Origin: Sphaerulina vaccinii
Taxonomy: Eukaryota; Ascomycota; Dothideomycetes; Mycosphaerellales; Mycosphaerellaceae
Length of the DNA: 64,000 nucleotides
NCBI GenBank assembly: GCA_022570795.1
Contig: JAKUDP010000016.1
Location: 1,054,001 to 1,118,000 of the forward strand
Reading direction: 5' to 3'
Shown in pieces: positions 55,205-64,000 of this stretch (the stretch's first letter is position 1; every line of letters begins with the position of its first letter). Below the pieces are notes generated by a model that saw only the letters and a program-made list of their open reading frames with translations, searched no databases and was not told the DNA's origin. Position numbers and translations under genes: made by a program.

Positions 55205-57248
55205 GCCAGTGATATGAAGTCAAATCGATTGTACGTGACAGCCTCGCCAGGAAATCAGTAATTGAAATAGCAAGATGGTGATCCGATGTCCGAGACCTAG
55301 TTGTTATGAGTCTTGCGTGCGCTTCTTAAGATGATCAGTAAGCCTCGCATACTGGCATTACAGTCATGCCGTGGGATCTGATGGTTCTTGGCTTGCGTGG
55401 AAGAATACGAGGACGAAGAGCCGGAGGTATTGCTGTATTGCAGGCCTGTATGTACCTAGACGTGGCCGTGAGAGCAGTTTCGTGCAATCACGACGAGATG
55501 AAAATCAGAGTGCTGTACCTGCCATGTCCACAGTTTGGGTGGGTCTTGCGCCTTTCGGCAATGCACTTCTAAGGTACTTGCTTGACTAGCCAACTGGTGA
55601 AGAGCGGAATGCAAGAAGCCTCTAGCCTCTGTGCAGCTCAAGGTCGATCAAGAGCGATACGTGCTTTCGATGTTGCTGCACACCAGGATACTTGAGGCCA
55701 ATGGCGAGCGCAAGACATGCTCCCAGGTGGCAGCGTGCAGGCATAGTCTTGCTTTCGATCTCTTGACCGCATCGTGTTTGCAGCTACTCTTTGCACTGTC
55801 TCAGAGATGCCATCTTTGATAGGACAATTCCATCACGCGGAAAGAGACCACACTTGCCGACTTCCGCATCCAAAGTGCTTGGTGCTCCGTTATCGCGTCG
55901 CGTCCCACTCTCGATGCGCGACGATATGCAAGATCGCAGACTGCAGCCAGCGATGTTCTGCCACCGTGGATGCCATCTGGCGCGCGACCCTTGAAGCGCC
56001 GTCCTGACCTCGAGAAAACATCCTCCAACGACTGTTCGGACATGTTGTTCCTCTCTTTTGACCACCTCAGCAAAGCCGAGACCGGCGGGATACAACCAAT
56101 GGCTCGCTCTGGCTACCGCCGTTAAGCAAGGATGATCGCGCCCGAAGTCGTGGAGGTCTGCATGTGCTGTGCGATGCAGCATGTGGAAAACAAACAAGAT
56201 GTCCTCGCTGAGTGTCGACTTCATCAAAACTGTGAGGTGACGGTTGTCAAGGATTCGCGATGTCCCAAGAAAGCTTCAGATCTGGCCACTTCATCATCCA
56301 TGCTCGTCTCTATCCATGATCTGCTGCTGGAACATAGGTATCGCGAAGGCAATCATGTTTCTGCAATTGCGACCATACGATATGCCTCTGTCTCCTGGCT
56401 GAGCTGATGAAATGGCCACGTTCAAGAAAAGTTGACAAAACGTCGATCGACACGCTCGGAGACAGTTCCAGCTCCAGAAAATACCATAGACATGCGGAGA
56501 AATACGGAGGCCAGTTCCTACATCTTTCTCCAGGACGGATAGCTCGTAAAGCGCTACTCAACATATAACTGGACAGGAAAGGCGACTCCTTGTAAGCCCA
56601 CCGGAACACCCCATGCTAGGCTATGCGAACACTCGACTTCAGGCGTTGTTCTCCATTACAACAACCTTCAAAATCGGCAGCACGTGATGCGGCTCATATC
56701 AAGCAAGTCTGAACCTCGGAAGACGATCGACCAGCCCCAGAATCGGCATGGTCTAGCTGCAACCGAAGCGGCGGCAGCAGCGGGAGTTAGCTTGTGACTT
56801 CAACCTTCACGCGTCGTTTGCCCAGTCACCATCCTCCCTTGATCCGAGGCCTTTTCGAAAGCATGTGAGAAATGCTTCCTCGGCCAGAATGAACACTTTT
56901 TACCTGCCAAATGGCTGAAGATGACTCTGGACTACCGGCGAAAGAGCATCTGTAGGCCGGGCGAGATCGGATAACAGTGGTAGGCGTGTATCAGAAGCTT
57001 TGTCTCTCATATACAAGTAGGTTCTTCGGTTGTGACGTGATGTCAAAACAGATCTCCCCTCTCTACAACCGACCTCTTCTGTAGTTCAATCTCTGATTCA
57101 GCTACAATAACGCTGTACGGCAACTCAACTTCACATATCCTGAACCAACAGTCAAGTCGACACGCTGGCGGATACCCTCAAGAAGATCGCATCGTCAGTC
57201 GCTTCTGTCTTGCAACCAATTTCTGTCGATCCGCCGATCTCAGGAACA
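55205..57248. other. 2-kb intergenic region between divergent MFS and isocitrate lyase genes
   Basis: Many short overlapping frames on both strands (up to 147 codons at 55784-56227 minus) lack domains. No RNA gene. The isocitrate lyase leader (57040-57248) is rich in C/T/A; an upstream non-coding exon is possible. Confidence 0.5.
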
Positions 57249-58986
57249 ATGTCTGGAGACGCTGAGCAGCAAGGCTTCGAGCAGGAGGTGAAGGCGGTGC
57301 AGCAGTGGTGGACGGACTCAAGATGGAGATACACTCGCAGACCTTATACTGCTGAGCAGATCGTCTCCAAGCGTGGAACGATCAAGATTGAGTACCCAAG
57401 CAACCATCAAGCTAAGAAGCTTTGGAAGCTGGTTGAGGGTCGTTTCCAGGTCAGACAATACTTGTCCTAATTGCAATGCATCGTGCTAATTGAATAACAG
57501 GAGAAAACCGCGTCAGCAACATATGGATGTCTCGACCCAGTCATGGTGACACAGATGGCTAAGTATATCGACACGGTCTACGTCTCTGGATGGCAATCCT
57601 CGAGCACTGCTTCCAGCTCTGATGAGCCAGGTCCAGATCTTGCAGATTACCCATACACCACTGTTCCCAACAAGGTAAACCACCTCTTCATGGCCCAGCT
57701 CTTCCACGACCGCAAGCAGCGCGAGGAACGCCTCAGCACTCCTCCGAGTGAGCGTTCGAAGCTTACCAACACCGACTTCCTTCGTCCAATTGTCGCTGAT
57801 GCCGATACTGGACACGGTGGTTTGACTGCTGTAATGAAGCTCACTAAGCTCTTCGTTGAGAAGGGAGCAGCTGGTATTCACATTGAGGATCAAATGCCAG
57901 GTACTAAGAAGTGCGGACACATGGCTGGCAAGGTTCTTGTTCCAGTTAGCGAGCACATCAACCGACTCGTGGCCATCCGTGCCCAGGCAGATATCATGGG
58001 TGTCGATCTTCTCGCTGTTGCCAGAACCGATTCTGAAGCCGCTACTCTCATTACCTCGACCATCGACCACCGCGATCACTCTTACATTCTCGGATCCACT
58101 AACGCAGCTCTTCAGCCACTGGGGGACCTCATGTATGCAGCTGAGCAAGCTGGCAAGAACGGTCCTGCTCTTCAAGCTATCGAGGATGCCTGGACTGCTC
58201 AAGCAGGCCTCAAGCTCTTCCACGAGGCTGTTGCTGACACGATCAACGCTGGCGTGCACGTGAACAAGGCACAGCTTATCGAGGAGTTCAACAAGCAGGC
58301 AAAGGGAAAGAGCAACTCTGAGGCTCGCGCCATTGCCAAGGGTCTGACTGGAGTCGATGTCCACTTCGACTGGGATGCTCCACGAACTCGCGAGGGCTAC
58401 TACAGATACCAGGGTGGTACTCAGTGCGCCGTCATGCGTGCTGTAGCATACGCCCCATATGCAGATCTCATCTGGATGGAGAGCAAACTTCCTGATTTCG
58501 CTCAAGCTAAGGAGTTCGCTGATGGTGTCCACGCCGTGTGGCCAGAGCAGAAGTATGACATCCTCCCCACAATTTGACCTCGGCACAAAAGTGGCAACAG
58601 CTTGCTAACATTTTCGTTTTCCTTCTAGGCTCGCATACAACCTCTCCCCATCATTCAACTGGAAGGCAGCTATGAAGCCTGCTGACCAGGAAACCTACAT
58701 CAAGCGTCTTGCTACTCTCGGCTACTGCTGGCAATTCATCACGCTTGCAGGTCTGCACCAGACTGCACTTATCGCCGATCGTTTCTCGAAGCAGTACGCT
58801 GCACGTGGCATGCGTGCTTATGGCGAGATTGTGCAAGAACCGGAGATGGAAGAAGGTTGCGAGGTTGTCAAGCACCAGAAGTGGTCCGGAGCCAACTACG
58901 TTGATGGTCTGCTACAAATGGTGCAGGGTGGTATCAGCTCCACCAGTGCCATGGGCAAGGGTGTCACTGAAGACCAATTCAAGTAG
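57249..58986 (+). CDS. icl1: isocitrate lyase
   Basis: Three exons (57249..57449, 57501..58552, 58629..58986) with introns of 51 nt (GTCAGA..ACAG) and 76 nt (GTATGA, branch TTGCTAACA, TTCTAG) encode 536 aa, normal for the family. The enzyme splits isocitrate into succinate and glyoxylate in the glyoxylate cycle. Visible marks: SGWQSSSTASSSDEPGPDLA, VADADTGHGGLTAVMKL, the catalytic KKCGHMAGKVLVP near residue 203, ARTDSEAATLI, LIWMESKLPDFAQAKEF and the ending KWSGANYVDGLLQMVQGGIS. The last residues are EDQFK, without a canonical SKL peroxisomal signal. The ATG at 57249 starts MSGDAEQQGFEQEVKAVQQW; the frame is open 39 bases further up without an ATG. Expression on C2 and fatty-acid carbon is expected from family knowledge. 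Confidence 0.97.
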
Positions 58987-60755
58987 ACAAAGACGCATGA
59001 AAGACAGGGTTTGGTGTGTAACTTTTGGGATACCATATACGACGAAAGTTGCATTTATCTGGCATTGAAGAAATCATCATGGAGACCAGAAGAGGCCTTT
59101 TACTGGCATTATCACTACTGCTACTACTCGTACAGATACCCTCTCATCGACCTCCTCCAGAAACTCCTGCGAAACCAACTCCACTATCAGCTCGAGGACG
59201 ACTTTTACACATCCCACATCCTCCACAAGGCTTTCGAACAAACATAGTTCCGTTGCAGTTCCGACACGCTGTAGCACTGTGATTCAGTAAGCAACTGGCC
59301 TTCGTGCCAAGATTGACGGATACTTACGTTCTCATTGTGCATTGCCCGCAAGACATCATCATTGATCCAGCAAGGCAGGCTGCTCTTTTCGTTGTATTGA
59401 CTGGCGCTTGTGTTGTTGAAGCAAATGCTACTCTATTGGACATAATTGTCGTTTGTGCTTTCGATCGAGTAGGGGTTGATGTTTTTGCAGTTGAAACGAA
59501 TGCTGCTTCTGGTCTCTTGTTCTTTCTGGACTATTTGAAGTTGATGTATATCCGGCAAAGACAAGTACGTTGTACTTGTATGATCGATCTTCGAGTGAGG
59601 AGTGTGACGTATTTTCGAATATCGATCGATAGCAAACGTGTATCTCCTTCGTTGAGTTCGTGAGTTCGTGAGTGCGAATTGTCTCGATTTCGTCCTTTCG
59701 AAGTAGTCAAAGGTATAAGTATCTCAACAATGCGTTTGCAACAAAAGTCCGTAGCTCGTAGAATCCTACACGGAACTGTCAAAAGTATATAAATGTTGTA
59801 TCCTCTGCTGGTTGGGGAGGACATTCCCGCCGAACGACCCACCACCACACTTCCTTCGGAGCGCGCCTAGGCCTCGAAAGCTATTTTTTGTTGTTTGTCG
59901 CCCTTGTACATTCGTCAACATTCCAGAGGCCGAATAAGAATCTCGAGAACAGGCATTACTATTTGGCACTTGGGTTTCACAGTGATCACTGTTGACGGCT
60001 TCTCCAATGCAGCCAGCCGCCCGCTGCGCGCTTCGGTTGACTTTTGGTGTGTAGCACACACGCCGCTGCACTGCCCTGCGTTTACCAATGTGATGGGCGT
60101 TGAAACATAGACTAGAGAACTGTCAAGCGGCTGCTGCTGCTGCTGACGTGGTCGCATGATAGAAAGTCGTTCGTGCTGTGATGCGAAACTTACCGATTCT
60201 ATGGGACTTTCTCTATCAGAAGAGCTGCCAAATAGAGCATAGATCATCTGCTTCTCGAAGGATGTCACAACAGCCTGTCGACAGTTCGGCAAGAGTTGTA
60301 CGAGTGGACTCGTGTGTGCGGCAAGTGAGCAGCAGCTCGCTTTCGTCCTTCTCTTGCCATGATGATCGTAGTTCTACCTCCGTGGGTGTCAAGAAGACCA
60401 CAAGATCCTTGATAAACCGCACAGCATGCAAAACATGCCGGAAGTCAAAAAGGTTGCATGAACCGAACCATAGACCACAACGGCCCTATGCATACTGCAA
60501 CAACGTTATACATATAGGGCTGCAGATGATATATAGTTCTTACCATATAAGTGCACAGCATAGAGTCGTCTTATGGTAGACCACTTGCCGAGTTCATATA
60601 GTTGGACACGGCCGGGCACGGCTTTCCTGTTCCTGTTGGTGGTTGTTGTGTGACGGAAATAGTGTATATCTTTAAACTTCGCGTGAGCAACGGTCTTCTT
60701 GCTGAAACGCCAACATCATCACCAACAATCATTAGAGAAGGGAATTTGGAAGTTA
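58987..60755. other. 1.8-kb intergenic region
   Basis: Follows isocitrate lyase. Open frames are short and domain-less. A (CTG)5 tract is at 60132-60146. Composition becomes AT-rich toward 60500. Nothing firm to annotate. Confidence 0.5.
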
Positions 60756-61129
60756 AGGCCTTGAATACCTGGAGCTGAATTATCGATAATTCAACTGACT
60801 TATCTATAATTGGGATCTCAATTATATAATTCAGATTGAATACCGATAAGTCAGTCGATTTTTAGCTTCTGTCGAGTTGTGCAAGGTTGTGCAAAATTCA
60901 AGCCCAATTATCGATAATTCGACCTCAATTATAAAAGTGAGTCCAAGTCGCTTGCTACTCGCTTTTATAATTGAGGTCGCGAGCCTTTGGCTCTCGCCTA
61001 TTTCCACACCCCACGACGAACGCGCGTTGAATACCTAGAACCTCGATAATTCAGTCAGACTTCCTAACTTTGCACCAATTATCGCCTGTTTCTGACTTAT
61101 CGGTAATTGAGTCGAAGTATTCAAGGCCT
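60756..61129. mobile_element. MITE-like element with terminal inverted repeats
   Basis: AGGCCTTGAATAC at 60756-60768 has its exact reverse complement GTATTCAAGGCCT at 61117-61129, making 13-bp terminal inverted repeats around a 374-bp AT-rich interior with no coding capacity. Inside are repeated AATTATCGATAATT palindromes (near 60779 and 60907) and related GATAAGTCAGTCGA / GATAATTCAGTCAGAC units. There is also a strong hairpin (60921-60980) with 18-bp arms CGACCTCAATTATAAAAG and CTTTTATAATTGAGGTCG. These are hallmarks of non-autonomous inverted-repeat elements. A target-site duplication is not clear. Confidence 0.7.
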
Positions 61130-61447
61130 GATAAGAGTGATGCGTATTCAAAATCCTGGGTATCAATCATATCGTGAACTGCATGAAGTCTGCTCATAGA
61201 ACTCACCAGCGCCTTCGCCAGTCTAGCAGGCAGATTGCCGGTGTGTCATCCTAACCCGCCCATAACGCCATTCCAATCCAACCTCGTGATGAGGTATGTC
61301 TTCCCATTAGTCCAAGCCATGTGCACCCGTAATAGTCTCCTAATTCATTGTTTCCCATCCGTATCCAGAAGCTCCGTACTTAGGCCGGCTGTCAGTCGCA
61401 AAGTTCATCGAGCAACGCAGCAGAGATGCTTACAGTCATCGAGACAC
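61130..61447. other. spacer between the MITE-like element and the FHA gene
   Basis: About 320 bp next to the 3' end of the minus-strand FHA gene. Nothing recognised. Confidence 0.45.
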
Positions 61448-63478
61448 TCAGCTTAAGTACTGGATGAGCTGCTCAGCATACGTGCTGTTGAGAAACGCAA
61501 CTGTCGCAGCGGCACCGAATGTAGCACTTGCAGTGTACTTGACTGCTGCGCCAGCTACACGGCGGAATAAACTGCTCTTGGTGTTCTTCTTGCTGCGCAT
61601 TCGAGCTGGGACTGCAATTGCGCGCTGTGTGCCGGTGGCTACGTCGACCGTGGCGACCTTCTTTGCAGCTGGCTCAGCAACAAACATGTCTTCGACGTCA
61701 GATGCTTTTCGCTTGGTGCTCGTCGACTCCTGAGCAACGCTTGTTGCAGCAGGCAGCGTAAGGAGGTCGGCGATTGTCTGCACTCGTGCTCGGGCACTCT
61801 CTTCAGGCTCCTTCTCTGGAATGGAAGCTCGAGACTGAAGAAGATTGGAAATTGACAGCTTGCCTTTGCTTGCACTGGTGGCAGGTAGCGGTGCAACAGT
61901 GGCGCTGCTCGGCTCGAAGACAGTCTGCGTAGTCTGTGGCAGACTGAAAAAGTCCATGTTGTTGTTGTCATCATCGGTCACCCACGCAGGCAAAGGACTC
62001 TGAGCGCGGTAGTAGAACGGAGAGACAGGCGTGTAGGTAGACTCGACGGTGGATGGTGCAGAAGTCGATGCAGGCTGCTGGTCCCAGCGAGTACTGCCGG
62101 ACAAGTCAGTAGCCAGATTCGCGCTTGAAAATCCATTCGTGAACGGGGACGTGTACGTGTAGGTGGTGGTCTGTGCCTGAGCAGCATCCGAAGCTGGCTC
62201 TTCGCGTGGCTGCGAGCTGCGCACAGGATCGTAGCGGGGCTTCTGAGCAGCAGCCGTCTCGTTCACGAGTTCTTCCAGCCACGCTGGCTTCTGTGCTTGC
62301 ATGCTTGGCTCACCAAGCTCTTCCGAAGCTTGACGCTGAGAGACGAAGCTGGTCGACTCTTCGTTGTCCGAGACGTACTGTTCGCTCTCGACGTCGGATG
62401 GTTCGAGACTAGTGTCCTCAAGTGAGTATGTGTCACAATCGTCTTCTTGGAAGTCGCCGACTAACTCGTCTCCTTGTTCAAGCATATCATCGTTATCATC
62501 TCCCTCATCTTCAGATGCGGCATCTTGCTCGCTCAAGATCTGGGATAGACCAGTGTTTTGCTCGACAACGCTCTCATCGTCGTCATCATCGAAATCAGAG
62601 TCGTGAACATTGAACTCGTGGGCGTGGAAAGGCTCAGCTGCAGCGAGCGAGTCTGGAACGAGGAGTGATCCGGCTGCGATAGACTCTGGGACAGTGCTGC
62701 GAGGTGCTGGGTTGGATGCGCTGGGGATCTGCGAGCCGGACACCCAGGTAGTCTCATCTTCGTCAATCAAACTGATGATCTTTCTGTGAGAAGCTGTGAC
62801 GTCTTCAAGATCAATTGGCTGTTCTTGAGAACCCATCTTAGCCTGCTCTGGTGTTGTCTTGGCCGACGAACGCTCGTGTGGGTTGCTGACGAAAGAGTCG
62901 TCCTCGCTCTCGTAGTCGGATTGCTCGGAGTCGTCGGGGACGAGATAGCCGCGGACGTTGCTTGGTGAGACGGGCTGGCGGTAGCTGCTGTCGTGGTGGT
63001 GGTCGAGGTCGAGCTGGTGGAATGTGACTGAGACGCCGTCGTGTGCTTCTGCGGAAGAAGAAGGAAGGTTAGTAGCTGTGAGGTGTATGACTGGTGACAG
63101 TCGCCGAACGTGTTGTGTGCTGCACTTACCGTCGCCCCGTGCTACTTTCTCGCCAAACTTGATCACGTCACCTGTCTTCAGCGGGAATGGCAGATGGGGC
63201 ATCAGGCGACGGCCATTCACTGTTGTTCCGTGAAGGCTCTTCTTGTCGGTCAAAGTAACTTGCTTTCCCGGCGGCTGCCATGGACTCGAGCGGAGCTCAG
63301 CGTGCTCACGGGAGACGACGGCACAGTCGAACAGAGCATTGCCAGGGGCGGCGAACATGTCCTGCTTCGTCTTCGAGGCACGTCCGATGGTGTGGGACTT
63401 CCCGGGGATCAGGTCGAGTGTGCGGTGGTCGTCGTTCGTGTTCGAGGAGAGCGAGACGGTTGTCAAGTATGGCGGCAT
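61448..63478 (-). CDS. FHA-domain protein with acidic middle and C-terminal anchor
   Basis: Two exons (63130..63478, 61448..63048) with an 81-nt intron (GTAAGT, branch CTACTAACC, CGCAG) give 649 aa. The intron is a multiple of three and stop-free, so one long frame reads through it and would insert 27 residues. The FHA domain covers about residues 20-125: LIPGKSHTIGRASKTKQD, VVSREHAELRSS (the Ser-Arg-x-His phospho-Thr pocket) and DKKSLHGTTVNGRRL with GDVIKFG. The middle is very acidic and Ser-rich (FDDDDDESV, SEDEGDDNDDM) and then Pro/Thr/Ser-rich. Lys/Arg-rich elements (TKRKASDVEDMF, RMRSKKNTKSSLFRR) precede a C-terminal hydrophobic stretch (ATFGAAATVAFLNSTY). FHA domains bind phosphothreonine partners; the hydrophobic C-terminus suggests membrane anchoring. 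The partner is unknown. Confidence 0.88.
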   Translation of the reverse strand: MPPYLTTVSLSSNTNDDHRTLDLIPGKSHTIGRASKTKQDMFAAPGNALFDCAVVSREHAELRSSPWQPPGKQVTLTDKKSLHGTTVNGRRLMPHLPFPLKTGDVIKFGEKVARGDGKCSTQHVRRLSPVIHLTATNLPSSSAEAHDGVSVTFHQLDLDHHHDSSYRQPVSPSNVRGYLVPDDSEQSDYESEDDSFVSNPHERSSAKTTPEQAKMGSQEQPIDLEDVTASHRKIISLIDEDETTWVSGSQIPSASNPAPRSTVPESIAAGSLLVPDSLAAAEPFHAHEFNVHDSDFDDDDDESVVEQNTGLSQILSEQDAASEDEGDDNDDMLEQGDELVGDFQEDDCDTYSLEDTSLEPSDVESEQYVSDNEESTSFVSQRQASEELGEPSMQAQKPAWLEELVNETAAAQKPRYDPVRSSQPREEPASDAAQAQTTTYTYTSPFTNGFSSANLATDLSGSTRWDQQPASTSAPSTVESTYTPVSPFYYRAQSPLPAWVTDDDNNNMDFFSLPQTTQTVFEPSSATVAPLPATSASKGKLSISNLLQSRASIPEKEPEESARARVQTIADLLTLPAATSVAQESTSTKRKASDVEDMFVAEPAAKKVATVDVATGTQRAIAVPARMRSKKNTKSSLFRRVAGAAVKYTASATFGAAATVAFLNSTYAEQLIQYLS

Positions 63479-64000
63479 CTTGTCGGTGGCTCAGTCGTCG
63501 TGCCAGGACGGAGATGATGTGTGTGCGGTCTGGATGTGCCTGGCTGAAGAGAAATTTGCAGTGCTTGTCTTGTCTTGTCAGTGGTAGAGGAGAAGTTAGA
63601 TGTAGAGGAACAGTTTGAGTGTGTTGAGTTGTCGGTAGCCCCTCCTTGATGGAGCTTGAGGAGGAGGACAGGTGACTTTGGTGTGGTTGCCTTGGAATCT
63701 GGCTCCAATCGGCGAAGAGCTGCGATTGTTGCTATCGATAGCGCCCTCTGGTGCTTCAGGTGGCAGGCTTTACGTGAGAAAGCTGCTCGAAGAGTCTCGT
63801 GATACAGTATATCAAGCTGATGGCGATGAACTCGTTGTCGTTATCAGTCATCGATAAGACGTCGTTGCTAGTCTGCTAGCTCGCGGCAGGTCACGTCTCG
63901 TCGCGTCGGCGTCCACTTTGGAAGGAGCGGGGCAGTGACTAGAACCTAACCAAATCGGGACGTGGTTCACCTACGACTTCCGATTTTTGTGAAGTGAGGA
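63479..64000. other. 5' region of the FHA gene, no supported gene
   Basis: About 520 bp upstream of the FHA start. No domain-bearing frame and no RNA gene seen. A 61-codon frame at 63672-63857 is not supported. Confidence 0.5.

Noticed and set aside
57513..58586. 357-codon antisense frame opposite isocitrate lyase
   Set aside because: Shadow of a highly biased coding strand; no domain and no start support.
60132..60146. Short (CTG)5 tract
   Set aside because: Ordinary microsatellite, not near a coding exon.

Overview
This window is a nuclear chromosome segment of a filamentous ascomycete (Pezizomycotina), most likely a dothideomycete; the class is an inference from gene content only. The supporting signs are many short introns (about 49-83 nt, one of 139 nt) with GT..AG borders and CTAAC/CTGAC branch points, fungal-only families (HET, SUR7/PalI, a DUF3638/DUF3645 giant, GPI-anchored Ala/Ser/Thr wall proteins), an Ino4-like bHLH factor and a tRNA-Arg(CCG) with a 21-nt intron. 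Genes lie on both strands without operons. I support about 30 protein genes and one tRNA. Several multi-exon genes (13.3, 38.5 and 44.6 kb) were rebuilt exon by exon because no long single ORF reveals them.

Layout. 0-6 kb: 5'-partial HET gene and a Munc13-like (MUN-C2) exocytosis gene. 7-14 kb: bHLH regulator, a charged protein with a PP1-docking-like motif, an F-box-like protein, the spliceosomal zinc finger Snu23, a SnoaL-like gene with a frame problem, and a VOC/glyoxalase-fold protein. 15-19 kb: SUR7/PalI membrane protein and a cytochrome P450 with a nonsense codon. 19.8-24.2 kb: a DUF6606-DUF3638-DUF3645 protein that seems to lack the centre of the family. 24-30 kb: an SDR reductase, a membrane-anchored MaoC hotdog protein and a secreted FN3-GH43-like-F5/8C protein. 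30-36 kb: a 41-bp-period minisatellite, a proline-rich gene with a shifted tail, and a tandem pair of GPI-type wall proteins. 36.8-42.5 kb: a beta-trefoil/coiled-coil protein, an 88-aa conserved protein, a 243-aa conserved protein, a sulfotransferase-like protein and a carboxymuconolactone-decarboxylase-like protein. 43-49 kb: a 3-oxoacid CoA-transferase with an in-frame TAG, a secreted eight-cysteine protein, a DUF2231 membrane protein and an FMN alpha-hydroxyacid oxidase. 50-64 kb: a PPxY protein, tRNA-Arg, a small acidic protein, an MFS exporter, isocitrate lyase, a MITE-like element and an FHA-domain protein.

How the genes fit together. There is no obvious single cluster. Central-carbon and C2/aromatic-acid steps recur (CMD-like and CoA-transferase as a divergent pair, alpha-hydroxyacid oxidase, isocitrate lyase), as do surface and secreted proteins (GH43-like, two GPI proteins, the eight-cysteine protein, SUR7). 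The most unusual theme is gene decay or unusual decoding: a P450, a CoA-transferase and probably a HET gene each have an in-frame TAG followed by sequence that continues the same protein family in the same frame. In each case GT..AG dinucleotides would let a gene finder hide the stop in a false 3n 'intron'. A SnoaL-like gene also has a one-base frame break.
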